The position numbers and the translations under genes are program-made. Below the pieces are notes generated by a model. It saw only the letters and a program-made list of their open reading frames with translations, made no database searches and had not been told where the DNA came from. A DNA stretch of 16,947 nt from JBDNJM01 sp041687755 (GTDB lineage Bacteria; Planctomycetota; UBA1135; GCA-002686595), in the NCBI GenBank assembly GCA_041687755.1, contig JBDNJM010000030.1:1-16947 (forward strand). Direction: 5' to 3'. Of the stretch, positions 1 to 7,141 are shown piece after piece. The stretch's first letter is position 1; each line of letters begins with the position of its first letter.

Positions 1-51
1 CCGGCTCGGGAGCTTCTCTGCCGCTATGCGTCAGAGGAGCTCCCGAGCCGG
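1..51 (-). terminator. Long perfect hairpin, likely terminator after the DUF58 operon
   Basis: Bases 1-14 and 38-51 are exact reverse complements. The stem continues inward through a T-G wobble (15/37) and five further pairs (16-20 with 32-36), giving about 20 bp around an 11-base loop. It starts 58 bases past the DUF58 stop on the minus strand, so it is well placed to end that operon. The bases beyond it on that side lie outside the window, so a U-tract cannot be checked. On the plus strand it is followed by TGAAAACG, with no T-run. It could equally serve a plus-strand gene to the left or be a dispersed palindromic repeat. Confidence 0.55.
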
Positions 52-58
52 TGAAAAC

Positions 59-83
59 GTGCCTGGCACCGTATCCCCCCCCC
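59..83. repeat. Short GTGCCTGGCAC palindrome followed by a C9 run
   Basis: Bases 59-69 read GTGCC-T-GGCAC, a perfect odd palindrome, and bases 75-83 are nine consecutive C. This lies between the 1-51 hairpin and the DUF58 stop codon. Short GC-rich palindromes of this kind occur as dispersed REP-like elements in many genomes. Only one copy was noticed here, so its repeat status is a guess. Confidence 0.3.
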
Positions 84-108
84 GGCCAGACTGGGCGAGG
101 CGCGCTGG

Positions 109-1512
109 CTAGAGCCGGCCGCCGCGCTTGAGTTCGAGGTAGCGGTCGATCAGCGCGGTCGTCGCGCTCGCCTGGCCGACGTCGAGCACGTCGATGCCGC
201 TGCGGCGCATCGACTCCAAGGTCTTCGCGCGGTCGTGCAACAGCTCCAGGGCGGCCGCCCGGCGGTGCAGCTCGCGAGGGGTCTTGACCTCCGCGCGGGC
301 CGCTGCGTCGAGGCGCGGGTCGGAGAGGGCCACGAACAAGGGCAGGTGACGCTTGCCCAGGGCAGCGAAAGAAGCGCTCAAGGGGCCGGAGACCTCGGGG
401 CCGAGCACGTCGGAGATCAGCACGATGAGGGAGCGGCGCCGCACGCGGCGCGTGAGCTCGACCAGGGCGCGGGCGTAGTCCGATTCGACGCTGTGCGAGC
501 GAACCTCAGCGAGCCGCGAGGGGAGTCCACGCCACACGCGGGGCCCCGGCAGCTCAAGGACCTGCACGCGTTCGTCGAACAGCATCAGGCCGAGGTGATC
601 ACCCCACTCGTGGGCGACCTGCCCGAGGGCGCAGGCCGCCCCGAGCGCGGCGTCGAGTCGTTCGCGTGGGAAAACGGCGTCGCCGCCCTCGATGCGCTCT
701 GCCATCCAGCGGCCCGTGTCGCAGACGACGACCACGTTCTGGCGGCGTTCGGTCTCGTAGCGGCGCACGACGGGCGTGCGGCGGCGGGCCGTCGCCTTCC
801 AGTCGAGATGGCGCGGGTCGTCGCCCTGGGTGTACTCGGCGAGGCTCTCGAACACCGTGCCGGCGCCCCGGCGGCGCTGCAGGTGTTGGCCGCCGCGCTG
901 GCGGGCGAAGGCGGCCCGCAGGCGCTGCTCGCGAGCCTCGTGCCAGCCGGGAACAACCTCGATCTCGACGCCGAGTGCGGCGCGCGCTGGGACGGCGGCG
1001 AGCCCTGCGGGTGCGGTGATACGCAGGTCGAGGGCTTCGATGCGGAAGCGTCCGCGGGTGCGCGCCCGCAGGGGGATGTCCATGGGCAGGGAGCTACCCG
1101 CGCGCAGTCGCACGCGCCACGTCTCGGCGCCGGCCCGGTCGTCCGCGGCGTCCTCGGGCACGAGTCCGGGCAGCAGTTCGGCCCGGGCGTCGAGGGCGAG
1201 CTCCAGCGACAGGTCGCGGTCCACGCGTGAGTGCAGCTCGAGCTGGAGCGTCGCGTCCGCGCCGAGGGACAGGCGCTCGGGCGCCTGCACGTTGATCTCG
1301 ACTTGGTCCAGGCCGGCCCCGGCGCGCGCGTCGAGGGCGAATGCGAGCAGGACCATGGCGGCGGCACCGAGCGCGACCCAGGCGTCGAGCGCCAGCAGCA
1401 GCGCGGCGATGCCGAGCAGCGCGAAGCACCGGCCGGTGGGCTGGGGCCACGTGCTAGGAGTCAGGGCGCGGGGGGTCGCGGGGAGCGCCTGGTTGACCGA
1501 GTCGTGACGCAT
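109..1512 (-). CDS. DUF58 domain-containing protein (MoxR-associated)
   Basis: 467 aa, ATG start. Two membrane segments span about residues 29-62, followed by a beta-rich domain at about 70-190. The diagnostic DUF58 block at 221-244 includes EYTQGDDPRHLDWKATARR, then PVVRRYETER. Next comes a von Willebrand A-like fold whose first metal-site strand reads VVVVCDTGRWM (260-270), with a later strand LIVLISDV (362-369). The canonical DxSxS metal site is replaced by DTG, as is usual in DUF58 proteins. Such proteins are encoded beside MoxR ATPases and are thought to be their partners in envelope or complex maturation; the exact client here is unknown. The start codon overlaps the moxR-family stop by one base (TGATG), implying translational coupling. 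It is the last gene of the operon. Confidence 0.92.
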   Translation of the reverse strand: MRHDSVNQALPATPRALTPSTWPQPTGRCFALLGIAALLLALDAWVALGAAAMVLLAFALDARAGAGLDQVEINVQAPERLSLGADATLQLELHSRVDRDLSLELALDARAELLPGLVPEDAADDRAGAETWRVRLRAGSSLPMDIPLRARTRGRFRIEALDLRITAPAGLAAVPARAALGVEIEVVPGWHEAREQRLRAAFARQRGGQHLQRRRGAGTVFESLAEYTQGDDPRHLDWKATARRRTPVVRRYETERRQNVVVVCDTGRWMAERIEGGDAVFPRERLDAALGAACALGQVAHEWGDHLGLMLFDERVQVLELPGPRVWRGLPSRLAEVRSHSVESDYARALVELTRRVRRRSLIVLISDVLGPEVSGPLSASFAALGKRHLPLFVALSDPRLDAAARAEVKTPRELHRRAAALELLHDRAKTLESMRRSGIDVLDVGQASATTALIDRYLELKRGGRL

Positions 1513-2528
1513 CAGGGCGTCGGTGCGCCGGAGCGGGTGGAGGTCTCGGGTGCAGGCACGCTGCGCAGGGCGGACGCCACGCGTTCGGCGGAGCTGCCAC
1601 CGTCGATCTGAGCTTCCGGTCCGAGCAGCACGCGGTGCGCGAGCACGGCGGGAGCCAGCGTCTTCACGTCGTCGGGCGTGCAGAAGTCGCGGCCTTCGAA
1701 CAGCGCCCGCGCCCGGGCGGCGAGGAACAGGGCGACGCTGGCGCGGGGGCCGGCGCCGAGCGTCAGCGCCGGGTCGTTGCGCGTTGCGCGCACGAGCGCG
1801 GCGCAGTACCGCACGACCTCGGGCTCGACGTGCACCCGGGCGGCGAGGGCGCGCAGCTCGAGCAGGCGCCCGGCCGGCAGGCGTTGCGGCAGCCCGAAGG
1901 TCTCCGGCGCGGCGGAGTCGAAGCCGCGCGCGATCCGCTCGAGCAAAGCGACCTCGGCCTCTTCGGAGGGGTAGTCCACCTCGAGCTTGACCAAGAACCG
2001 GTCGAGCTGGGCCTCCGGCAGGGGGTAGGTGCCCTCGAACTCCACGCTGTTCTGGGTCGCGATCACGGTGAAGGCGGGCGCCAACGCATGGCTCACGCCG
2101 TCCACGGTCACGCGGCGCTCCTGCATGGCCTCTAGCAGCGCGGCCTGGGTCTTCGCCGGCGCGCGGTTGATCTCGTCGGCCAGCAGCAGGTCGCAGAAGA
2201 TCGGTCCGCGGCGGAACTCGAACTCGGTGCCGGAAGCGTTCAGCACGCCGACGCCGGTGACGTCGGTGGGCATCAGATCCGGGGTGAACTGCACGCGCCC
2301 GAAGTCGGCGCTGAGCAGCTCGGCGAAGGTTTGCACGGTGAGCGTCTTCGCCGTGCCCGGAACGCCTTCGAGGAGCGCGTGGCCGCCGGCGATCAGCGCC
2401 ACGATCAAGTTCTCGAGCAGGGCATTCTGGCCGAGCACGACGGTGCCGGCGGCGGCGGCGAGCGCCTGGAGCTCCTGGCCCGCCGCTCGGGCGACCTCGG
2501 GATCGAGAGGGGGCGGATTGGCAGTCAT
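1512..2528 (-). CDS. MoxR-family AAA+ ATPase
   Basis: 338 aa, a normal length for the family. Walker A is GVPGTAKT (55-62), with Thr where many MoxR proteins have Leu. Walker B and the following helix are LLLADEINRAPAKTQAALL (114-132). Sensor 1 lies in VIATQN (155-160), the arginine-finger region in LDRF (175-178), and sensor 2 in GAGPRAS (258-264). The ATG at 2528 overlaps the upstream DUF4350 stop by four bases (ATGA); the frame stays open further upstream to 3317, but that part is arginine-rich shadow sequence over DUF4350. MoxR ATPases act as chaperone-like remodelers for VWA/DUF58 partners, which matches the next gene. The C-terminal 25 or so residues look disordered. Confidence 0.95.
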   Translation of the reverse strand: MTANPPPLDPEVARAAGQELQALAAAAGTVVLGQNALLENLIVALIAGGHALLEGVPGTAKTLTVQTFAELLSADFGRVQFTPDLMPTDVTGVGVLNASGTEFEFRRGPIFCDLLLADEINRAPAKTQAALLEAMQERRVTVDGVSHALAPAFTVIATQNSVEFEGTYPLPEAQLDRFLVKLEVDYPSEEAEVALLERIARGFDSAAPETFGLPQRLPAGRLLELRALAARVHVEPEVVRYCAALVRATRNDPALTLGAGPRASVALFLAARARALFEGRDFCTPDDVKTLAPAVLAHRVLLGPEAQIDGGSSAERVASALRSVPAPETSTRSGAPTP

Positions 2529-3805
2529 TGGGGAACCGTGCGGCGGGCGCTGCTGTGGCCCAGGGTCAGGGAGAAGACGAGAAGGTCCAGATGGCGCGTG
2601 GCGGACACGAGGTCGGTTAGCGCGAGGCGCGGCGGGGGCGACGCGCTCAAGCGCTCGAAGCCGGCGCCGAACAGCCGCTGGAGTTCCGCTGCGGCGGACT
2701 CGAGTTCGGGCGCCCCGCGGCTGCCCTCGCTCAGACGTTGGGCAAGATGCGCGAGGTCCCGGCTGCCGAGCCGGTGGCGTGCGTCCTCGATCAGCGCGTG
2801 CAGCGGGCGCTGCACGGCACCGACGCGGGTGTAGCCCTGGGCGAGGGCCTCGACGTGCTCGGTCACCGAGCGCGGCGGGGGCGGGGGCTCTTCGGCGACG
2901 CTGCCGAGCCGCACGCTGCGCAGGCCTAGGGCCAGGGCGCCGAGGGCCACCAGGCCGAGCAGTGCGCGTCCCATGGGCGTCGAGATCAGAAGCACCCAGA
3001 GGGTGCCGTTCGTCCCGCCGAGGCCGCCGGAGTGGCCATACTCGTCGAAGCGTAGCGGCAGGTCGGGGCGGGCGAGGTCCGCCCACGCGGAGAGCACGAC
3101 GGCCGGCAGGTGCGAGTCGGACAGCCGCGCGTTGGAGAGCGCGTTGGCCTCGCTGAGCAACACGAGTCGCCCAGCGCCCAGCTCCAGCTCGAGCATGGCC
3201 GGACGCTCGTCGGCGTCCACGAGTGCGGGGAGCCGAACGGCCTGGCCGTCGGCGAACTCGTTCGGCTCGAACACCTGCTCTGCGATGCCGAAGTCGGGCC
3301 CGAGTCCGGCGGTCCACGCGGTCCGGCCCGGGGCGGCACCAGGAGTCAGCGGCCCCCGGGCCGGAACCAAGTCGAGGCCCAGGGCGGCGAGCAGCGCATC
3401 CGTCGGCGGCTCGGTTGTGGGGTCGGCCTCCTCAAGCTCCTCGAGATTCTCCGGGACGGGGGCGGGAGCGGCTGTGAGCACGCCGGGGACCACGAAGGCC
3501 CGGCCGCCGCGCTCGATCCAGTCAAGCAGGCCCTCGGTCTCGGCCCGGGTGGGCGCTTCGGGTCGCGCGAGGCTGACCAGGACGCTGTCCGTACTGCCGC
3601 GTGCGACGAGCGACCAGTCGGAGCGGCTGCGCTCGACGACGAGCCCTAGTTCGCCTGCGGCCAAGTAGAGGCCGGCGCCGCCGCGGACTCCGCTCACTTC
3701 GCTGCTCAGGCTGAGGGCATCGTCGGAGCGCTTCGGTGCGCTGGCCACCAGGCTCAGCAACCCCACGGCGAGGATCGCGAGAAGGAAGCCGCGCTGCCCG
3801 CTCAC
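2525..3805 (-). CDS. DUF4350-like membrane protein
   Basis: 426 aa. An N-terminal membrane anchor or signal (residues 7-23) is followed by an extracytoplasmic domain with the DUF4350 pattern: a glutamine-amidotransferase-like strand and helix LLDWIERGGRAFVVPG (93-108), then GAGRLVLLSEANALSNARLS (210-229), then FDEYGHS (253-259). A second membrane helix spans about 268-297, and a Pro-rich linker (305-312) leads to a cytoplasmic helical tail. In related clusters a DUF4350 gene sits between DUF4129 and moxR, exactly as here. It has four-base overlaps on both sides. An Asp/Glu-rich, Pro-containing insert (about 112-136) is unusual but may be lineage-specific. No catalytic residues of a true amidotransferase are evident. 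Confidence 0.8.
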   Translation of the reverse strand: MSGQRGFLLAILAVGLLSLVASAPKRSDDALSLSSEVSGVRGGAGLYLAAGELGLVVERSRSDWSLVARGSTDSVLVSLARPEAPTRAETEGLLDWIERGGRAFVVPGVLTAAPAPVPENLEELEEADPTTEPPTDALLAALGLDLVPARGPLTPGAAPGRTAWTAGLGPDFGIAEQVFEPNEFADGQAVRLPALVDADERPAMLELELGAGRLVLLSEANALSNARLSDSHLPAVVLSAWADLARPDLPLRFDEYGHSGGLGGTNGTLWVLLISTPMGRALLGLVALGALALGLRSVRLGSVAEEPPPPPRSVTEHVEALAQGYTRVGAVQRPLHALIEDARHRLGSRDLAHLAQRLSEGSRGAPELESAAAELQRLFGAGFERLSASPPPRLALTDLVSATRHLDLLVFSLTLGHSSARRTVPQ

Positions 3806-4476
3806 GCGGCACCGCCCGGAGCTTGCGGCGCTCCAGATTCGAGCAGTCCGAGGTCGCCGAGGGCGCGGAGCTGCCGTTCGGCGGCCTCGCGCGCCGGTTC
3901 GCGACCGGCGAACTCGAGCTCGAGATAGGGCGCCTGCAGCTCTCGGAAGGCGCGCCGCTGCTCAGCACTGCGCAGCAGCGCCAGCAGTTCCCCGGCCGTG
4001 AGTTCCGGCCGTGCCCGCAGCGCGCCGGTCTCGTCGAGATGGGCGACCCCGGCTCCGAACAGCATCCGCACGGCGGCGGCGATGCGCTCGGCCCCCAGGG
4101 CGACACGCGCGTCGCTCAGGAGTTCCGCGGCCGCCGAACTCGAAACCATGCCCTGGAGCCCCGAGCGACGCGGCAGAACGCTGCGCGGGCGCCGTGTGCT
4201 CGACCACAGGAGCCGCACCAGCCAGGCGAACAGCAGCACCGCGATCAGGACCGCGATCCACAGGCCGATCGCGAGGTCGCCCAGGCCGAACCCGAGCATT
4301 TCGCCGAACCAGCCGAGGACGGACTGCAGCGCCTCGAACGCGCGCTGCCGCTGGCGCTCGAGGAAGCTGGGCTCGGGCGGCTGGAACTCGGGCCGGGCCG
4401 CGGTGCGCTCGAGGAGTTCGAGCAGGGCCGGGCGGTCGTCGCCTAGCTTCTGGGGGAGGGCCGGGTATGCCAGCAT
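3802..4476 (-). CDS. DUF4129-like single-pass membrane protein
   Basis: 224 aa. A roughly 60-residue N-terminal extracytoplasmic stretch and one membrane helix (about 68-91, ending in WLVRLLW) lead to a cytoplasmic helical domain at about 112-200. That domain has the DUF4129 layout: helix ERIAAAVRMLFGAGVAHLDE, then ARPELTAGELLALL, then a helix ending FRELQAPYLELEFAGREP. In other bacteria this domain is often the C-terminus of a transglutaminase-like protein in MoxR/DUF58 clusters; here it is a stand-alone short protein. The ATG at 4476 overlaps the preceding stop by one base, and its own stop overlaps DUF4350 by four bases. The assignment rests on pattern and context because sequence conservation in this family is weak. 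Confidence 0.7.
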   Translation of the reverse strand: MLAYPALPQKLGDDRPALLELLERTAARPEFQPPEPSFLERQRQRAFEALQSVLGWFGEMLGFGLGDLAIGLWIAVLIAVLLFAWLVRLLWSSTRRPRSVLPRRSGLQGMVSSSAAAELLSDARVALGAERIAAAVRMLFGAGVAHLDETGALRARPELTAGELLALLRSAEQRRAFRELQAPYLELEFAGREPAREAAERQLRALGDLGLLESGAPQAPGGAA

Positions 4477-5222
4477 CAGCCTTCGAGCGCGCGCTCGAGT
4501 CGTTCGGCGGCCATGTCCGCGCCCACGCCGTCCTTGCGGGCGCGCTGGTCGACGTAGAGCATCGTGGTCGCGGCGTACAGGTACGGCACCATCAGCGCCT
4601 GTAGCAGGTAGCCGAGGGATTGGAAGGCGAGCGAGGTGGCCGAGAACACAACCGCATCGTCGCCCTGGAAGCCGCCCATGTCTTCGTTGGTCAGCAGGTT
4701 GCTCACGCCGAGGGCCATGCCGGGCATCGTGGAGATCAGCCAGGCGATAAACACCACGGCGAGCGCCTTGCCGAAGGCGCCGTCGGACAGCCGCATCGTT
4801 CGACGGACCAGCGGGCTGCCCGGCTCAAGCAGGAAGACATGCTTCCAGGCGAACAGGACCGGCACCAGGATGATCAACGGAATCAGGAACAGGGTCGCTG
4901 CGAAAACCCGCGCGACGGCGTACAGCAGCCAGAGAAAAAAGAGGGCGGGGTAGCGTCGCAGCGCGCGCTTCAGCGCGTCGCCCGTGGACAGCGGACGGCC
5001 CCAGACGGCGCCTGCGAGGGCGAAGATCAGCGCGGCGCCGTGCAGGGGCACCAACGCCATGCTGGTCAGGGTGGCCACCCATGGGGCGAGCCACAGCAGG
5101 ACGATCAAAGGCAGATACAGCGCGAGCCCGATGCCTGCGAGCGTGGCGAAGTGCTGCTTGTACAGGCCGAAGGCGGCGTCGAGGATTTCACCGACCGGAC
5201 GGGGTCGCAGAGCGTGCTCCAA
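4476..5222 (-). CDS. Polytopic membrane protein, GDPD-membrane-domain/YciC-like
   Basis: 248 aa. It begins LRPRPVGEILDAAFGLYKQH (5-24), the typical opening of proteins annotated as glycerophosphoryl diester phosphodiesterase membrane domain. That opening is an amphipathic helix before about six hydrophobic segments: 26-49, 53-73, 92-112, 113-132, 151-173 and 195-220. There is no phosphodiesterase catalytic domain. The start is TTG at 5222, chosen because an AGGGAG ribosome-binding site stands five bases upstream and because the family motif begins only a few residues in. It is the first gene of the five-gene operon. Its function is unknown; the context suggests it is the membrane platform of the MoxR-DUF58 module. 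Confidence 0.72.
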   Translation of the reverse strand: MEHALRPRPVGEILDAAFGLYKQHFATLAGIGLALYLPLIVLLWLAPWVATLTSMALVPLHGAALIFALAGAVWGRPLSTGDALKRALRRYPALFFLWLLYAVARVFAATLFLIPLIILVPVLFAWKHVFLLEPGSPLVRRTMRLSDGAFGKALAVVFIAWLISTMPGMALGVSNLLTNEDMGGFQGDDAVVFSATSLAFQSLGYLLQALMVPYLYAATTMLYVDQRARKDGVGADMAAERLERALEG

Positions 5223-5227
5223 GGGGG

Positions 5228-5233
5228 CTCCCT
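5228..5233 (-). promoter_or_regulatory. Ribosome-binding site deciding a TTG start
   Basis: The minus strand reads AGGGAG, then CCCCC, then the TTG codon at 5222. It is one of the few clear Shine-Dalgarno sites in the window and supports TTG as the start of the six-helix membrane protein. Confidence 0.6.
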
Positions 5234-5330
5234 GAGTGGGGCGCGAGCGGGGGGGCGAGCGCAGGATTGCTGCGCGCGTGGCACGTCGGATCTGCGGCGA
5301 CCCCGTGCTGCGAGCGGATCAGAATAGCTA

Positions 5331-5363
5331 AGACGGCGGCTCCCGGTCGGGACGCCGCCGTCT
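5331..5363 (-). terminator. Strong hairpin terminator of the bolA-grx unit
   Basis: AGACGGCGGC (5331-5340) pairs with GCCGCCGTCT (5354-5363). Inside, TCCC (5341-5344) pairs with GGGA (5349-5352), leaving a GGTC loop and one bulged C. That is a 14-bp nested stem. On the minus strand it lies 68 bases past the glutaredoxin stop and is followed by TTAGCTATTCT, a modest T-rich tail. It also separates this unit from the next operon on the same strand. Confidence 0.75.
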
Positions 5364-5431
5364 CGCGGATTCCGCGCGGGGTCCCCCGGCCTAGGGGTGC
5401 CTGCGCGAGGGTCGTCGGTGGAGGCTGCGCC

Positions 5432-5749
5432 TCAGGAGCCGGCGACGGCGCCGAGCTTCTTCTGAAGCTCGCCGGCGTTGACCATCTCTTCCATGATGTC
5501 GCTGCCGCCGATGAGCTCGCCGTTGACGAACAGCTGCGGCGTCGTCGGCCAGTTCGAGAACTCGATGAGCGCGGGGCGGATCGCCTCGTCGTCGAAGATG
5601 TTGACGACGATGTAGTCGGGGGTCAGCTGATCCAGCATGTGGATCGCCTTGGCGCTGAAGCCGCACATCGGCTGGAAGCGCGAGCCCTTGGCGAAGAGCA
5701 CGACCTTGTCAGCCTTAACGGTCTCTTGAATCTTTTCCTTGTTCCACAT
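5432..5749 (-). CDS. grxD: Monothiol CGFS glutaredoxin (Grx4/GrxD type)
   Basis: 105 aa, the normal length for single-domain monothiol glutaredoxins. The active site is CGFS (29-32), preceded by LFAKGSRFQPM. The glutathione-binding WPTTPQLFVNGELIGGSDIM segment follows at about 67-86. CGFS glutaredoxins bind a glutathione-ligated [2Fe-2S] cluster and work with BolA proteins in iron-sulfur trafficking; bolA is immediately upstream. The ATG at 5749 is preferred over the open upstream frame because the family starts here and AGGA stands eight bases upstream. The loop before CGFS reads RFQP instead of the common TP-x-x-P form, a mild deviation. The protein is cytoplasmic. Confidence 0.93.
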   Translation of the reverse strand: MWNKEKIQETVKADKVVLFAKGSRFQPMCGFSAKAIHMLDQLTPDYIVVNIFDDEAIRPALIEFSNWPTTPQLFVNGELIGGSDIMEEMVNAGELQKKLGAVAGS

Positions 5750-5801
5750 GGGTGATGTCCTGTCGGGGGTGTGTCCTAGAAGGTGCGGGGGTCGCGTCGG
5801 C

Positions 5802-6035
5802 TCAGGCCGGCGTGCGCGTCTTGATTTGAAGGGCGTGGATCGCGCCGCCCATGTGCTCGGAGCACGCAGCATGGACCAGCTTGTGCTGATCGATCAGTGA
5901 CTTGTCGGCGAACTTGGACGAGGTGACGTCCACGTGGAAGTGATCGGAGGTCCCGGTGAGGTCGCGCACCTGAACGGTGGCGTCGGGGAATTTCTCCTGG
6001 AGCAGGGCCTGGACTTGTGAGGTGCTAAGCAACAT
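5802..6035 (-). CDS. bolA: BolA-family protein
   Basis: 77 aa, typical of the short BolA/IbaG-type proteins. It has the BolA class II KH-like core: an N-terminal helix (VQALLQEKFPDATVQV), then HFHVDVTSSKFADKSLIDQH, ending in the helix and strand AIHALQIKT. The histidines in DHFHVDV and the conserved-region His in LIDQHKLVHAAC are candidates for cluster ligation with the glutaredoxin. It is 52 bases upstream of the CGFS glutaredoxin on the same strand, the classical partner pair. The heterodimer holds a [2Fe-2S] cluster in studied organisms. No clear ribosome-binding site is visible before the ATG at 6035. Confidence 0.93.
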   Translation of the reverse strand: MLLSTSQVQALLQEKFPDATVQVRDLTGTSDHFHVDVTSSKFADKSLIDQHKLVHAACSEHMGGAIHALQIKTRTPA

Positions 6036-6220
6036 GGGGTGACTGTCGGGGGGCGTCGAATTTTGGTCAGTAGACTACCTGGCGGATAGGCCAGGCGACA
6101 CAGGAGTTCGAGGCTTCGAAGACCAGCTTCGGGCCTGGTAAAGGGCTGCTGATGCCCTCCGGGACGAGTCCTGACATCCAGATTGCGGGCGATTTGACAA
6201 AATCTAGGGTGCCTGTTGGT
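6036..6220. other. Intergenic region between phnE and bolA
   Basis: 185 bases of visibly lower GC than the flanking genes. It should hold the bolA-grx promoter on the minus strand. One weak candidate -35 (TTGTCA on the minus strand, about 6194-6199) was seen, without a convincing -10. An open frame on the minus strand enters from inside phnE and ends at 6067. Its last 50 or so codons have an ordinary amino-acid mix but match nothing I recognise. Confidence 0.35.
6078..6095 (-). terminator. Possible weak terminator hairpin after the phn operon
   Basis: CCTGGC (6078-6083) and GCCAGG (6090-6095) form a perfect six-pair stem around a six-base loop, 126 bases past the last permease stop. On the minus strand the following bases are TAGTCTACTGACCAAAATT, so there is no real U-tract. 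It could be an operator-like palindrome near the bolA promoter instead. Confidence 0.25.
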
Positions 6221-7141
6221 TCAGGTGCGCCGGAGTCGGGCCCGGACTCGACGGGCGAGCGCGTCGGTGAGGACCACGAGTACGGCGCCGATCCCGAGGA
6301 CCACGACGAACTCGTCGTAGGCGCGTCGGGCACGGGCTTCCCCTAGCACGTAACCCAGGCTCAGGGTTCCCAGAAGCCCCAGCGCCACGGTCTCCCGCAG
6401 GCAGGTCTCCAGCCGGTAGCTGGCGAAGGCGGCGAAGCGCCCGGCGGCGAGCGGTTGGGCGGCGAGGTGGGCGATCTGGCGGCGCGTCCCGCCGAGCTGA
6501 CGCAGTCCGCTCAAAGGCCGGGCCGCCAGGTTCTCGAGGACCTCGGTTTCGAGCCGGGCAAGAATCCCGGCGTTGTGCAGAGCCAGGGCGAGGACTGCCG
6601 GCCAGGCGCCGCGGCCGAGCAGGGCGAGGGCCAGGAAGGCCAGCAGGTACTCAGGGATCGCACGCGCCAGCACGAAGGCCAGGCGCATCGCGCCGGCGAG
6701 CGCGCGCCGCCAGCCGGTCGGCCGCGGATCCAGATAGGGGTCGGCCGAGGCGAGCCGGCGGTCGGCGGCGGGGGAGAGCAGCAGCGCGATGGCGGCGGCC
6801 ATGAAGGTCGCCAGCACGGCGATCTGCAGCGTCGTCCAGGTCGCTTGGCCCGCGCCGCCCGTCCAGATGCCGGCCAGCCAATCCGCATAGGCGCTGAGGG
6901 AGAACTCGGCGCCCTCGCGGAACGGGCGCGGCACCAGCTTGGCCGCGAAGTTCGAGGCGTTGGCTAGCCGCTGCTCGCCGAACAGCGCCAGGGGGTGCAG
7001 GCCGCCCAGCGTCAGCGCGGCCACGAATATTCCGAAGAGTCCCAGCACCACGGCGTTGCGCAGGTGCGCCCGCGGGCGGGCGTCGTCGAGCCGCGCGAGC
7101 TTCTGCTCGGGCGTCTCGGAAGCATGGCGGGTGGAGCTCAT
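6221..7141 (-). CDS. phnE: PhnE-type ABC transporter permease (second)
   Basis: 306 aa, polytopic inner-membrane permease of the phosphonate/phosphate-analogue ABC family. Hydrophobic segments lie near 28-50, 101-124, 150-178, 180-195, 250-268 and 275-295. The cytoplasmic EAA-like loop that docks the ATPase is at about 203-232 (ARPLSGLRQLGGTRRQIAHL), followed by SYRLETCLRETVALGLLG, which parallels the PhnE C-terminal pattern. The start at 7141 overlaps the first permease stop by four bases (ATGA); the open frame upstream to 7666 is antisense-like shadow sequence inside that gene. It is the last gene of the importer operon. It probably forms a heterodimeric channel with its neighbour. Confidence 0.85.
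   Translation of the reverse strand: MSSTRHASETPEQKLARLDDARPRAHLRNAVVLGLFGIFVAALTLGGLHPLALFGEQRLANASNFAAKLVPRPFREGAEFSLSAYADWLAGIWTGGAGQATWTTLQIAVLATFMAAAIALLLSPAADRRLASADPYLDPRPTGWRRALAGAMRLAFVLARAIPEYLLAFLALALLGRGAWPAVLALALHNAGILARLETEVLENLAARPLSGLRQLGGTRRQIAHLAAQPLAAGRFAAFASYRLETCLRETVALGLLGTLSLGYVLGEARARRAYDEFVVVLGIGAVLVVLTDALARRVRARLRRT

Noticed and set aside
235..1230. 331-codon plus-strand open frame opposite DUF58
   Set aside because: It is antisense to a clear DUF58 gene, with the Gly/Ala/Glu/His-rich composition typical of shadow frames in GC-rich DNA.
2529..3317. N-terminal extension of the MoxR frame
   Set aside because: The extension is Arg/Pro-rich, overlaps DUF4350 completely, and the ATG at 2528 gives the normal family length with an ATGA junction.
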